The position numbers and the translations under genes were made by a program. A stretch of 64,000 nucleotides of DNA from Suillus spraguei (lineage: Eukaryota > Basidiomycota > Agaricomycetes > Boletales > Suillaceae): assembly GCA_016800925.1 (NCBI GenBank), contig JABCPU010000350.1, positions 1-64,000 of the forward strand. Reading direction: 5' to 3'. The notes under the pieces were generated by a model. The model did not search any database. It saw nothing but the letters and a program-made list of their open reading frames with translations, and was not told where the DNA came from. Shown piece after piece: positions 1 through 11,773 of the stretch. Positions within the stretch are counted from its first letter, which is position 1; the number at the start of each line of letters is the position of its first letter.

Positions 1-300
1 GGCCTGAAAAGGGAGATTGGTGAGGTCTGAAAGGCATGATATTTACACTCACATGAATCAACATTCCACACGTACGCGACAACCCGTCACGTGCAGCACC
101 GCTGCACAATGTACATAATGTTCGTGCTGGAGGGATATTCCACAGACTCACTACGTTATCCCATATATAATCCACTTGATCACAGGAGGTGCTTGTTCCA
201 GAATAAATGATGGCGTTGCCTCCAAGTGGCGGTGTTGAATTATCCTGCTCATCCGATGCCGCGGAGATAAGCCCTAATTTGATCAAAGTATGCATGGCCA
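1..300. repeat. Copy 1 of a duplicated gene-upstream segment
   Basis: This segment is a diverged copy of about 2245-2550. Shared landmarks in the same order are a GGCATGATATT(T/C)ACACTCAC block, an ACATAATGTTCGT block and a GCCGCGGAGATAAGC block. The second copy lies just upstream of the minus-strand DUF6533 gene. The first may therefore be the upstream region of a paralogue that starts left of the window. That last step is inference. Confidence 0.55.
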
Positions 301-471
301 ATTGTAACTAGAAACCTCGATTTTCTTCTGTTCTCTCCACTTACCGGCACCATGTGGAGTGCAAACAAAATCTTTGTCTACACAAACCTTGTCGCAAGTA
401 TGTGTTGAAACACCACAACTTAAATAAATACTATGGTATATCTCCGTGCAAAACACTCGGCAAGTATTTCC

Positions 472-2150
472 CTACATAATACTGCTGGTTGATACGTGTG
501 CACGCTCCTGAAAGACAATCGTATCCATGCTAGTTTCTGCATCGGAGTTGGCCAAAAGTTCTGCATGATTTTCTCGAACACTAAGTATGAGGCGTGGTCC
601 CAGCACAAACATCTGCACGCCCGTCAAAATTTGAAGAGCACCATTGACCGCCTGAACCCCAATAGAATATGAATTCTACAGAAATTATCAGCAGTGGTTA
701 CAGGCAGATGTCAGCGACAGATCGGCGCACCGTGAGCTCTGGAGAGAGAGTACCAAGCCCTCGGAGGCAAGAGACACAAACAAAACTAGCACGTGCGGAA
801 CTTGAGCGAAAAAGATAATCACATTCACGTTGCGAGCTCACCTTGCAAAATAAAGCACATGCGATTTTATTAGTACTCTGAAACAGTCCCTGATGGATCC
901 TGCCAATAGGCCAGGTCGTCGCAAGTTACGGAAGTGTTTCACAGAAATCCAGACTGAAAGACACAGTGCGAGGACCTCCCAAACAATGCCAAGCATCCAA
1001 ACCATTGAAAACAGAATCTGGAAGTCGCCCTGATGTACATAACTGCATGTGTGCATGCCAGAGAGTATCTGTTCGTCTGGTGTTCGTCCAATGAGCTGTA
1101 TTCTTCGAGTCAATAAGTAAAGCTTACACCCTGCAGAGCGCTCGAGTGCCATTACCGCGGTGACTCCGCCGGCGATGTCCATAGCCAATGAGATAATAAC
1201 AAGGAAGATAAGCATGATTCTAGATCTCTGATACATGGCATATAGCCGAACAACCATGACCACTTGCACCATGTAGCAGTCGAGTCAATATCACTGAGGC
1301 ATTGCAGCTGAATATCTCACCGCCCAAGATGGCATCTACAACCAAATTTGTCCCATTTATTGCGCAGTACAGAATTGTGCCTGAAACACCCAATTAGTGA
1401 TCACTCTCACACTAGGATCAAACGCTCGACTGACACCTATTGAGTCATTATGCTGAGCCAAGTTCAATGGTCACAGTATCGCTCACCCCTAGATATGAAC
1501 ATACTCATTGAATAGGAGTGAGATAGTTGCGGAATACTCACTGTATCTGTCAGCGAGACTGATGGCATACTTACTGTGTGCCGCTGATCAGAAGAATTCA
1601 ACACAGCGCACACGAGACACACCCAGAATGCGGATACTGATAATGGCAAAGTTATCAGCACAGCGGCACCAACTTACTGACCTCGGAAACATACACAGAA
1701 TATGGTATTCCCATATAGCGCATCTAGAACATTTTGGAGTCAGCACACCTTGTCAACCATGACATGAGGTACAAACCACGAGGTACAGCACGGTCATGAG
1801 AGACCAGTGTTTCATCTGTCGCAATTGATTGTATTCTGTTGATATGGGACTCTATCACTCACCCAGATCAGTTCAATCTATAATACCGTCCTCAGTAGCG
1901 AGTTGCTCCGGCTATGATAATGACCTACCTCTTGTCCAAGTGTTAACACTAGAAATTTCATGAGAATATTAGCGGTTGTCAAATACTGTCCTACTTACCC
2001 CAATCGTATGCCACCACGACACCGGCGGCAACTGGGAAACCACCAGTCAACGTTAGATCAAGACATCACCGACTAACACGACGAACACAACCAATAGGTA
2101 AAAAGCATATTCGAACTGATGAGCGGCCACCAACTGGGATCATTTGAGAC
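472..2150 (-). CDS. DUF6533-type multi-pass membrane protein
   Basis: This multi-exon minus-strand gene belongs to the DUF6533 membrane-protein family that is expanded in agaricomycetes; its biochemical function is unknown. The spliced reading gives the family landmarks in order: VVAYDW and VLTLGQE near 2020-1930, IELIW near 1880, a WSLMTVLYL segment near 1830, VVRLYAMYQRSR near 1240, and the C-terminal GVQMFVLGPRL block near 640-590. The protein ends in a short serine-rich tail with a TAG at 472-474. At least four hydrophobic helices are evident. Introns are short and GT-AG. The first exon and the start are uncertain: an ATG near 2148 can be spliced in frame, but others are possible. The gene may be part of a local tandem array (see the duplicated upstream segments). 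Confidence 0.72.
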
Positions 2151-2244
2151 TAGGGTCATATTCGAGAGATGGGTGTGAGCAAGTGGGCAGTGTTCGAGTT
2201 GGGGTGGTGTAAGTAGCCTTGTTCATGCCAGATATACCACTACT

Positions 2245-2550
2245 CATAATTAAGGGCTGTCCAAGGAGATTAAAAAAGGCATGATATTCACACTCACTAA
2301 TAGACATCCAACAACCCATTACTAGCACCTTTCTGCGCGGTTCACATAATGTTCGTACTGGAGGGGTAGTCCGACTTCTGTCGATGTTGCATAAACTCAT
2401 CAGGTAAACGTAATTCACTACAGAGTGCTACGGAGCACTCCGTAGCACGGTCCAACCCGCTGATGCTAGGTGTTATTCCAGAGGCAGTCGTTATGATGGC
2501 GTTGACAAAGTCTGTGTTGAATTATCGCCGCGGAGATAAGCTTGGCCCGG
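2245..2550. repeat. Copy 2 of a duplicated gene-upstream segment
   Basis: This is the partner of the segment at 1-300. It lies immediately 5' of the minus-strand DUF6533 gene, where its promoter would be. The similarity is patchy, with small indels, so the duplication is not recent. Confidence 0.55.
2425..2448. repeat. Perfect 11-bp inverted repeat (hairpin)
   Basis: GTGCTACGGAG and CTCCGTAGCAC are separated by two bases. This is a perfect stem of unknown role inside the duplicated upstream segment. It is absent from the copy at 1-300, so it may be a small insertion. Confidence 0.6.
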
Positions 2551-3663
2551 AACGTTGCGAATACACCGATGGTTGAACCAAATACTATTTCTCAGCTCTC
2601 AGCTTTGGATCTACTCAGAATTCAAATTCTCCACTCCAGCACCGATGTGACCTACCCATTTGCCAATGTTCTTCCCTTTCTTCATTGCTCCCTCTCGCAA
2701 CAGTGTTGCCACTTGGAATCTTAATGCTGTTCTTAACACAGGCCATACTCATTTTTCTAATCATCGTCCATTTTGGTACCACTCTCCAAGTTTCATAGTC
2801 TGATCATCCCCACGAGCCTCTGATGATTCGTCATCTCCCAGGCAAGTGTACAACACCTTGCACCTTGCCAGTGTGACCTCGTATCATCCGATCGCTGCTG
2901 GCTGTTTCTCTCTACTATTTTGGGAAGACATAACCGGCGCCTCACGCCTCTGATCGTGCTCTTTGTCGGGCTATATGCGAGAGGAGCTCACCGGGACAGT
3001 GGCATTAGATGAGAAGGGCAAAGAATTCTGGTGAGTCTACGGGTCTATCTGTAAACTGAGACCGTGGCTACTTCATCAGTCAAGATAAGATAGTCGGGCG
3101 TCCGTTCGCTTGTTAACGTCCCGCGTATCATTGTGTCTGCTTCACAGCTTTAAGCGCTGTGTAGATGAAGCGCTCACGTCTGTCACTGACCTTATATGCG
3201 TGTTAGGTGATATGTGAATAACGGTCATTCCTACATGATGCCGCACTCCCTCTCCGTTTCACGTGTTCTTGCAGCCAGTCTACTTTCGAACTCGATGATG
3301 GCTTTAGTGGGTTTGCAGGGGGGAAACGAGGAACGAGACAATGGCTAGATAACGCCAATGAGCCGAATTAACATGAGCGCTGATCAGGACTTGCTGGAGC
3401 TCTCTCCTCCTTTAAGCATGATATCTTGTATGATCGATCATATGCACGATAGACATATATCGCCCCTAATATAATGAAACCTTTGCTCGATAGGAAACAT
3501 CGTTGATGAAGTTGCAATTCAGACTGAAATGATACATCTGAGACACCCGTTCCACTCGTCATAACATAGTATTTAAGGTCACACTATGTTTCCTGCCCCT
3601 ATATTTCATCCTTCAACCATCTTTCCTATCCTGCGCATTCGTTCAATCTCGCAGCTGGCTACC
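2551..3663. other. Intergenic, no gene recognised
   Basis: Only short open frames with no recognisable motif occur here. A TATTTAAGG box at about 3569 lies roughly 95 bases upstream of the ATG at 3664, a reasonable TATA position for the next gene. Confidence 0.5.
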
Positions 3664-4716
3664 ATGAACGGTCAATTCGCCTGTATCTCTCTTCTAAACC
3701 ATAGCATCGATGCTCAGGGAGCATCGGGACTTTTTTTGCAATATGCCGCAAACTACTGGGTAAGATATGCCTCATCAAACGTTCGCCAGCTCCTCACTTA
3801 CCATCGTCAGGCGGAACTAAAGGCTAGATTCCTTTCAGTTCACACACAAGAGATGTCACGGATTGCATCTCAAACTTGTTATCCTTCACCCCCGAGACCA
3901 AAACGTCCATTGAGGTCCCGTCCACAAAATACGCATTTTCGGACACTGGAGGACAGAATAAAACGTATCCAGTCCCGCGCCACCCTCCGGCATAGATCTT
4001 CGCCAAATCTCTCTCGGCAATCTACAATAGCAGATCTCAAAGTTCTTCATGTGCACTATGCTCGCCAGCGCATGCACGGAGAAGCATACGATGAATACGA
4101 GTGTGGAGAATCCAGTCCAAAGCGCAAGCGAGCTGTTATTGGCATTCGCAATGCAAATAAAACTTTTACTTTTCGGGATATGCAGCCCTTCGTGAGGCCT
4201 CGGTATTCATATGAGTGCAGTCACGATGAGCGACAGCCACGGTGGTTACCAGGTGTCCGGGGCTTGGTGGATTCCCATATTGACGTCATATTGGACCACA
4301 AGATGGCAGACGTCGAGGATGAAACTTGGTTTCAGTCCAATGCAGCTCCAGGATTTTCGATCGGTGCAGATAGCACTTCCATGAAGCGCGTTGTTCATGG
4401 CGATCTTGGTCCATCTCGCATGCCTGAGAGGGCGTCGGCGTCGAAGAAGACGACTGATCCCCGTCCGCGACCTCGTCCTCCTATGGTCGACATTGATATG
4501 ACTGCACCTCAAGAACTTCCATCCGCCAGTAATCACCACCCATGTCGAGATGTGTACAAGGCAAGACCTATTCATCAAAACAAATCTCCAGAGGTCGTCC
4601 AAGCTCCAAAGCCAATGCAAACCATCGCAGACCTGATGAGGGAAATTTTTGGTGATGGAGAAGCAGACGACGCGGACAGCGTCTTATCTATGATTAGATC
4701 CATGAACTTATCGTAG
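3664..4716 (+). CDS. Hypothetical protein, intron-poor, about 350 residues
   Basis: This is one long uninterrupted frame, unusual here because neighbouring genes are full of introns. I do not recognise the family. The ATG at 3664 has an ACC ahead of it (Kozak-like). An in-frame ATG at 3586 would add 26 residues, but it sits only about 15 bases after a TATTTAAGG box, so 3664 is preferred. The product is basic and low-complexity in its middle (arginine, proline and serine rich, with a PKRKR stretch that could be a nuclear signal). It ends in an acidic patch followed by a short hydrophobic tail. No signal peptide or membrane span is evident. It could be a lineage-specific nuclear protein; that is inference. 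Confidence 0.6.
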   Translation: MNGQFACISLLNHSIDAQGASGLFLQYAANYWVRYASSNVRQLLTYHRQAELKARFLSVHTQEMSRIASQTCYPSPPRPKRPLRSRPQNTHFRTLEDRIKRIQSRATLRHRSSPNLSRQSTIADLKVLHVHYARQRMHGEAYDEYECGESSPKRKRAVIGIRNANKTFTFRDMQPFVRPRYSYECSHDERQPRWLPGVRGLVDSHIDVILDHKMADVEDETWFQSNAAPGFSIGADSTSMKRVVHGDLGPSRMPERASASKKTTDPRPRPRPPMVDIDMTAPQELPSASNHHPCRDVYKARPIHQNKSPEVVQAPKPMQTIADLMREIFGDGEADDADSVLSMIRSMNLS

Positions 4717-5820
4717 TTTTTGCCAGTGCTTCCTAGGTTTTTTTAGTTGAAACGTTGCCACTCGTTTATGAGCATCAGTGGCATAGCTGTAAAGTAGGCT
4801 TGAACATATTTGCACGGAGCGTAAGATAAATATACCGTCATCGCGATGTAAAATAGGTAGGCGTTGTTCCGTCAAATACTATTTTCAACTTTTCTCCTCC
4901 GCAGAAGCCCCTTCGGTCTCTGGCTTTCTATATTCAATGATGGGCAATGCAAACTGATAGGGTGTATATCATTGCGCTGGCTGCCCGGAGATTGAAGGGA
5001 AAAAACTCCCGAAACCCAAGGACCCTGGACAATGAACTGCGGTTGGCAAAGAAATGCACTGGAGTCTGGCAGTGCATAGCCAATGGCAAGTAACATGAGA
5101 AGTACTTGAACGTAAGTGGCGAGTCTAGACCGACCCTGGCAGAATCGTCCATGCGGATATACACTTACGTAATCACCTATGAATGTCCCCGCATGCATTT
5201 ATCTTCCTTACGTGTTTGACAGAACAACTTGAAGATCCTGTTGTTATTTTTCACTACGCGTTCTGCATCCCAAATTTTAACACTTGTGACGGATTAACGG
5301 AACCGCGAACATTCTAGTAAGTAGTACCTGTTGCGAACGTTAAAGATGAGGTGCACAAAGAGGCAAGATTGCTGTATGATACATGAGACGCTCAGCTTAC
5401 GGGAAGCCAGTCCAGACACACGTCAGCCTCACCGCTCAGCGGGTGCACAAGATGTGGGGGCCGAATCGACGTTCAAACGCGGGTTTCACGGGTTACTCCG
5501 TATCGCCATCAACTTTGTTTAAAGTTCCACGTTCTAACGTCCAACACGCAATTGGCATCGCCGATGCTACTTTTGGTTCCCCCCTGATCGCTATGCATGC
5601 TCGCGCCGCAAAGTCTGGTGATCTTCTACTAGGTCTCCATGGGACTCGCCGAATCGGACCGACGGCATGTACTATCTGAAACCTTGTGGGTTTGGACTGG
5701 CTTGTATACACAGCACCTACCAATCAAATGGTGGCATTTGTGGAGGGATTTTGGCTCAGGTTTGGTATATAATATTGCACGGGGGATGCTCACCACTCTA
5801 CTGCATATTGCCTCATCGTA
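4717..5820. other. Intergenic with unassigned open frames
   Basis: Overlapping open frames of 60-110 codons occur on both strands (for example minus 4872-5198 and plus 5383-5679). None shows a family motif, and their splice pattern is not convincing. A diverged gene cannot be excluded. Confidence 0.4.
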
Positions 5821-7415
5821 ATGGATTTCGTTCCAGCAGAGCAAACGTGAGTCACGCATGCGTAGATTGGTATCATTTATCTTGATAGACTGATGGCAAC
5901 TTGATACTAGTACTCTCAGCTTAACCTACTATTCCATTCTGGTGCCAAACAGTACTTGAAATTTTTTATCTTTTCCGTCAGGATGTTAACATCATATTAT
6001 ACTAGCTATCCTGATATACGATCATATAGCGACCCTCACAGAAGAAATTTCTTTTATTTGGTGTCGTCCGAAGACGTTATCTGCAGCGTTGTTTTTGATC
6101 AATCGCTATATCGCTCTTCTGGGAACTATCTATGGCTTGATTGGGTATTTCCTGTCTGTCTCAATTGAGGTGCTATATTTCATCATACATGCACTTACAC
6201 GACAGGCTTACGACTTTTTTCGCGCAGAGGTTCCATTCTAGTTAGATATTTATTCTTTTGCTTAACAAATACTTAGCTGTCCGACATACATTCTATCAAG
6301 ACAAGTACTCGTTTTTATACAGGCGTTTATCGTCTGCCGTGAGTGGATATTTATTTCGAGAATTCGTTTACTGAAATTTTTAGTCATATTGGCTCTTCGC
6401 ACTTACGCTCTCTACAGCCGTAGCAAACGCGTGCTCGCTTTGATGGTAGTTATCATCCTTGCCTTTGTGGGGGGAGCTTCTGTGCGTATCTGCATAGAAT
6501 GTTTGACTGTGGGGTCTTCTGATCCTTTCTAGGCAGATACCTTTGGTCTTTATCCAAGCACTGTGACCAATTTACCACTGGGAAACTGTTATCAAGCATA
6601 TACAGCAGAGATGTACGTCATCTTCTTCATGGTTTTACGCGCCTGCTCAACCATTGTTTCAGAACCATTCGTCAGTGCACTATAGACGTATTTCCACGTA
6701 GCCTGACTGCCTAAATTTATTCAATTACTAATTGCAGGTCTCGGAGTTACATGGGTGGCCCTGTCTGTTTACGAATGGATCATCTTTATCCTCACAGTGT
6801 CCAGGATTTTCAAAATCAGAGGATTTCTGCGGTTGTCTCTGACAAAGTCTAGAAGAAATATTATCGCTGTCATGTTTCAGGATGGTAAATGCTTCATTAT
6901 ATCAGTACTTTGAACACTGAACCAATCGAACGCAGGTGCGATGTACTTCGGGTGAGATTGCTAGTAAAATCGTGATTCAAGTGAATCTGACCCTCATCCA
7001 TTAAGAGCGATGACATTGGCTAATATACCGAACATCCTGACATACTACGTGAGTTGACAGAAGAATTTTTGATTGTGTCGTACGCTGATAACTTGACTCA
7101 GTGTGGTTCAGTAAGCACACCAACCTGCATCATGTATTTATGATGACTATTTAATTGGCAAGGCTCTCACCAGGGGCTCTCTGAGCACATTCACTAGCTG
7201 GTGAGTGGCTGATTCAATAAATATGAATCGAAGTTTGAACATATCCCCGGAGCAGCATATCCGTCACTCTAATCTCGCGGCTGATGCTTAACTTGCACAA
7301 ATCAATTGACGCTGGCATTTTCTCCGCCCCAAACTGGGACGACAACGACAACGACCTCCCTGTCCTTACCACGAGAGTCGATATACAGTGCACGAATTCC
7401 TCTCACTATTGGTAA
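5821..7415 (+). CDS. DUF6533-type multi-pass membrane protein
   Basis: This second member of the DUF6533 family is on the plus strand. The first ATG (5821) is followed after eight codons by a GTGAGT donor. Spliced exons give YDHIATLTEEISFIW near 6013-6057, then INRYIALLGTIYGLIGY, then QAFIVCREW near 6322-6350. These are followed by a LALRTYALYSRSKRVL segment near 6390-6440, an extracellular loop with one cysteine, GVTWVALSVYEW near 6740-6780, and a hydrophilic tail ending in TAA at 7413. About seven hydrophobic stretches fit the family. It is diverged from the copy at 472-2150, so it is not part of a recent duplication. Intron positions between exons 1 and 3 are approximate. Confidence 0.72.
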
Positions 7416-7997
7416 GCTTGCTGGATGTCAAAATGAGGATATTCTTGTCAAGAGTGCAAAGCTGGTTTAAACTTTTTCCCCCTCATTTGTTGTCGTTTTG
7501 GTATCGTACCCTATGGTCTGTGTTCCTGGTGGTGGTGAGGAGTATGCTCAAAACGCAGGTTCTGGGAAGACGGTTATGGACACTCTTTACTGGTACATGA
7601 AGTTAATTTTTACGCTACATTCATCATGTGAGTAATCGCAATATTAAGCATCTACACTTCTGGTTGGGATAACTTCTTGAACTCGCTGCAATTGACAAGA
7701 CATGTGAGTGTCGCTTCTCGGATTTCCACCAATCACTCACTGTTTGATCTCTGTTGTGCAGATCTCAACAAACCAAATCCATCACTCCGGCAGAATCGCA
7801 TTGAACGATGTATTAGATAGCGCAAAGGCGTAGAGGTGAAAGACTTCTTTTCTATGGCAGGCCGCGACTGTGATTCAGAGACATCTGTATCCGAACAGCC
7901 TAGCACCGCTGAATTGCTCGCTGAACCATGGTTCGCGAGATCTGCCTAGTAGGTAGGGATAGAAGGAAGAAGGATACTCTTTCCGTGTCAAGACGAG
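7416..7997. other. Short open frames, no gene recognised
   Basis: A plus-strand frame at 7388-7600 overlaps the tail of the preceding gene. Another short frame ends near 7830. No domain is evident. The region may be the 3' untranslated part of the DUF6533 gene plus spacer. Confidence 0.4.
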
Positions 7998-8092
7998 TAC
8001 AGTTGAAATGGTCATAGTGCATATGGTAACAATGCATAAATCTCATAATGCATCAACTTTTGTGGATCCCGACGTTGTTCCCAAGTAATTGG

Positions 8093-8131
8093 ACGCATAA
8101 CGCATAATGCATAATGCATAATGCATAATGT
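8093..8131. repeat. Short tandem repeat of ATGCATA-type units
   Basis: About five tandem CATAATG/CATAACG units sit just inside the left end of the pogo element. They echo the TGCATA end of its inverted repeat, so they may be multiplied terminal sequence or transposase-contact sites (inference). Confidence 0.6.
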
Positions 8132-8221
8132 TTGTATACCCAATATGCATTATGAGTATTGATTTGATAGGGTGGGACACGTGTACAATAACATAGCGCA
8201 TAAATTTATTGTCGTGCTTCA

Positions 8222-8798
8222 GTGGTGTTGTCTCTTTTGACTATGTACAGAAGCCAGCGAGCAATTGAAACGCTTCCATACTACTTGAAAATGTCTCTAA
8301 ACTTAAAGCGCAAACCCCATGACAAGCCCGCTGTATGCAACTGGCCTGCAAAGTGGCAGAAAATCACCAAGGACAATCCTCGAACTTCAGCTCATTCTAC
8401 AGCCAGTGAACGCACTTCTCGCCAAAATCTCACACTCTCTGACTGGATGACAGTCTATCATTTTATTGATTCTCATCCTACTGTGACACAAACTGAAATT
8501 GTCGAACACTTCGAAACTCTCAAATCGGGTGCACTCTCTACATTTGATGGTGGTGACTCATCTATTGCAGATGAGGTCCGTCGTGAAATCCTTGTTGCAA
8601 ATGGTGAAGTTATTGAAGTTGATTCTGATGACGACGACGACGAAATGGGCCCATCAGTCACACGATGTGATTTGTGCCAGCAGCTCGAAGATGCAATATG
8701 GGGATCCTCAAATTTCACTTAATTTATCTTCACAACTTCGAAATTTTCGCGCTAACCTACGACGTGAAGAACTCCATGACGCTCAAAAACATGTCTAG
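8222..8798 (+). pseudogene. Fused ends of a pogo-family transposase
   Basis: The frame 8222-8722 begins with a basic segment and a helix-turn-helix-like region containing LSDWMTVYHFIDSHP and TEIVEHFETLKSGAL, typical of the N-terminus of fungal pogo transposases. It then jumps directly to the C-terminal acidic region (ADEVRREILVANGEVIEVDSD). The DDE catalytic domain that belongs between them is absent. Near 8700 the frame shifts, and the family's last block (ISLNLSSQLRNFRANLRREE) is read in a second frame ending at 8798. The product cannot be catalytic; it could at most bind DNA. The start codon is uncertain (8222 or 8294). Confidence 0.75.
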
Positions 8799-8964
8799 AA
8801 CAATTCTTCTCGTTTTAATCATGTACTTGTGTAGAAACCATTGATAACTTTCTGTCACACTTTTGGCGGAGGTCACACGTCACAATTATGTGACAAATAT
8901 CGTCTTCATAATGCATAACATTTTCGCGGTCCCATCGGTATGCATTATGACCATTTCAACTGTA

Positions 8965-9712
8965 CTCAATCATCCCAGAATTCCATTTACGGCCAGCTTT
9001 TCAACTTGAAACCATCCAACAGTTTTGAAGAACTTACTGTATTTTTGATGTTTCTAGTGTTCTTGGTATTGCAATCGTAGTCTCATTCCGTAACTACATT
9101 CCAGGTCAGACGATCGGAATAGAAATGTGCACTGGCATGCTATGATGGCATTTTTATTTTGTTCCAAACTTCAAAGCATGGGATTGGAGCCGACTCTGAA
9201 TTACACATCTTCCATAACTGCGCTTCGATGCTCGAAGTTATAGAATCACCACCTCCTCTCCTAGCTTGTTTCAATGAAGGGCAGTGAGTGATACTCGAAA
9301 GTCTTGCGTTCTGCCTTCTTGTGTTATCCGAAGGGCAGAAATCGTAATTAATAGTCATATTACCACAAATGGACGCCTGTCCAGTGCAGAGGAACTTCAT
9401 CTCCGAGCTCCAGGGTAATCTCAGTTGCCAGTCTGAAGCTGTTGACATGTCACGTTGTCTCATTATCACCCAATGTCCATTGATTGGTATATCCATCGCA
9501 CTTCTATGTTGCTCCGGTGTTCTCAGCTCTCATGTATTGGTTACATTTTCTCTACCCCCAGCGCTAGCAGATCCTACGCTTCAATGCCGTTAGACGAGAT
9601 GATACAAGTGTCGCTTTCATCATCCCCTCCAACTTGAGCAATGTGTCAGAATGACTTGTACGTGTCGAAACGTCAACACCAACGGTATGAGAGTAGAATG
9701 TCTATTAGATTA
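8965..9712. other. Unassigned open frames
   Basis: There are overlapping frames on both strands (minus 9140-9496, plus 9369-9593). None has a recognisable motif, and no confident gene model can be made. Confidence 0.35.
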
Positions 9713-11773
9713 TTACCGCCGTGAGGCACGCGCACTCCTCGCGCGCTGATTCTCAAACTGTTGTTTGATAACCGCATAGCCTTCCCGGTCAACTCGATGT
9801 AGATAATACGAGCCCCCTCCACTGCCCCATGATACGCTGCCAGAGCGGTAGGGCCGCTCAAATACATCAAAGATCGCACTTATATCATCCACCTGCGGCG
9901 TTCATATGAGATATATGTGTGAAGCGAATATGTATAATCACTCACGTTGCGCTCAGTAACGCGTGCATTGAGAGAAGATACGAATGGCTTTAACGAGACA
10001 ACAATGGCGCCCTCTTTTAAATCCAGAAACCGCGGGCGTAATGCTTCATTTACTGTAACGGGGTCAATATATTTGCCACAAACAAAAGAAATTGACTGAC
10101 ATGACTGCTGGAACACCTTATTATTGACCAATACAACATCCGCTTGAGGTAGCAACTCAGTCACTCTCCGACTGGTTAGCATGTCTCCTTCCTCTAGTTC
10201 CACCTCTCCCATTGAAAGTCCCCACATCCTACAACGCTTTTTCATCTGTCTCAGCTGCTCTCTCCCCACCTCCGCAGGCGTAGGCATCACCTCAATTCCG
10301 TAGCTTCTACAGCACGTTTCTAGGCTCGCCTGCACCAGAACATTTCCAACCCCGCACCCCAAATCCATAAATAAGGAATCCTTGTGGAGTCGTGTGGCGG
10401 CAATGATATCCGACGTAAATGAGGGCATCAGTTCGCCATACACCTCGCTCGAAAATGCTTCGTAGCGGTTTAACTTCAGAGCATGTGGGCCCACGGAACG
10501 TTGGTATGTCTCGTCGATTATGCGCATGAGCACCCGATTGGGGATTTCACTTGATGGCCAACCTTTAATAGCCTCTATAAGTACATTAGGAGGTGAAGGT
10601 GCAAACGGGTCCGATGGGAGTTGTGGGTATTTCAGCGCACGGAGGAGTTGGTTAATGTTTTGCATTGTAGAAAGGAAGAGTGGCCCGTCACGTCGTCGGA
10701 TGGAACGTTGGAGGAGACGCAAGTGATTCATTCCACGAGGGTCGTAGGAAGGCAATTTTACAGGACTTGAATTTTCTGAATCACCCGAAAGTTGTGTGAG
10801 TGGTGATGATGGCGGCGTATTATCAACATCTTGTAGAAAATCTGTAGGTAAAGTTCCAAATAGCGCTTGCTGCGTGGGCGTAAGGTAGCCTGGTATTGCA
10901 TCAGATCCGTGCTCGCGACTGGTGACGGTAGTAACGCACAATCGAAGATAGTATATAGTGATTGTTCTAGGCACATGATAGGGTTGTAGTGATCTGGATC
11001 CTTAGGAGCCAGTATGTAATAACTGCACGCGAGGTAGATCAGCAAGAAGCGGTGCAAGTCACCATACGACACGCACGTCTCACAGGCGTTAGTATTAGGA
11101 TACTCGAGTTCAGTGGCAGGATAAGATTCAGCTTCAAATGACGTGTCACTGGAATCGTCCAAATTCTTGAAATCTGCAATGAGTATAAATTCGAATGAGA
11201 TTTGCACGTAATATATGAATTCTCACAAGTTTTGTACGATCGAGATAATATCGTTACTACAGACGCGGCACTGACAAAGTTCTCACCTGGCGAACCATCC
11301 TCAGTGATCCACAACTGTCGATGATGAGGGAGATCAGCTGGAGGAAAGGTCGACGTTGATCGAGAACGGCTGCTTCGATATATAGACTCAATATCGAGAG
11401 TTTCGGAACGTTGTCGACTTTGAGTACGTGACGAAGACGCGCTCATAGTCGCGCGTTTCTTTAACTTCGGGGGGCGTGATGCTGGCTCGGGTGCGACTGA
11501 CAATATTCTAGGTCGCTTTGAAGGACCTGCTATCTGCGCGAAGTGAGCTGTATCATCAACCTCTGGTGAAGTCTCGGCAGAGACTGGGGTAGGTGGTGAT
11601 AGGTGTGCCTGTGAACCTGCAGTCTCCTGTTCACGTATCATTTGGGACTTCCAAGCGCGACGCGTAGTGACGCATATATCTTGGACCATTTGCTGTAATC
11701 CTTTTGAAGAGTTTTCAAGGGGAAAGTAATGAAAGTCTGAATGCGGAGAGGAAGGAAGGGCAGATGAGAGCAT
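9713..11773 (-). CDS. DOT1: DOT1-type histone H3 lysine-79 methyltransferase
   Basis: The product should be a nuclear S-adenosylmethionine-dependent enzyme that methylates H3 K79 on nucleosomes, affecting silencing and DNA-damage signalling in other fungi. Six exons can be spliced. Exon 1 (11773-11287) encodes a serine/arginine-rich basic N-terminus with KLKKR stretches, as expected for nucleosome binding. Later exons carry ELEYPNTNA, a DPDHYNPI block and the DOT1 fold: DLGCGVGNVLVQASLE (SAM-binding motif I) near 10370, GIEVMPTPAEVGREQLRQMK near 10300, LEEGDM near 10190 and the catalytic VNNKVF near 10130. A 48-nt intron with donor GTCAGT joins it to LNEALRP. The C-terminal exon, after a GTGAGT intron near 9950, ends in an arginine-rich tail with TAA at 9713. 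It is the only recognisable copy here and looks intact. Confidence 0.88.

Larger units (their letters stand above)
8000..8962. mobile_element. Pogo-type DNA transposon, internally deleted (963 bp)
   Basis: Terminal inverted repeats of 24 bp (CAGTTGAAATGGTCATA..., one mismatch) lie at 8000-8023 and 8939-8962. Each is flanked by TA (7998-7999 and 8963-8964), the target dinucleotide expected for the Tc1/mariner-pogo superfamily. A full pogo element would be two to three times longer. Inside are only the two ends of a pogo-type transposase, so this is a deletion derivative that would need a transposase from elsewhere to move. Confidence 0.85.

Noticed and set aside
4246..4620. Minus-strand 124-codon frame
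   Set aside because: It lies entirely antisense to the longer plus-strand gene at 3664-4716 and lacks motifs.
7388..7600. Plus-strand 70-codon hydrophobic frame after the DUF6533 gene
   Set aside because: It overlaps the real C-terminal codons in another frame and shows no family resemblance.
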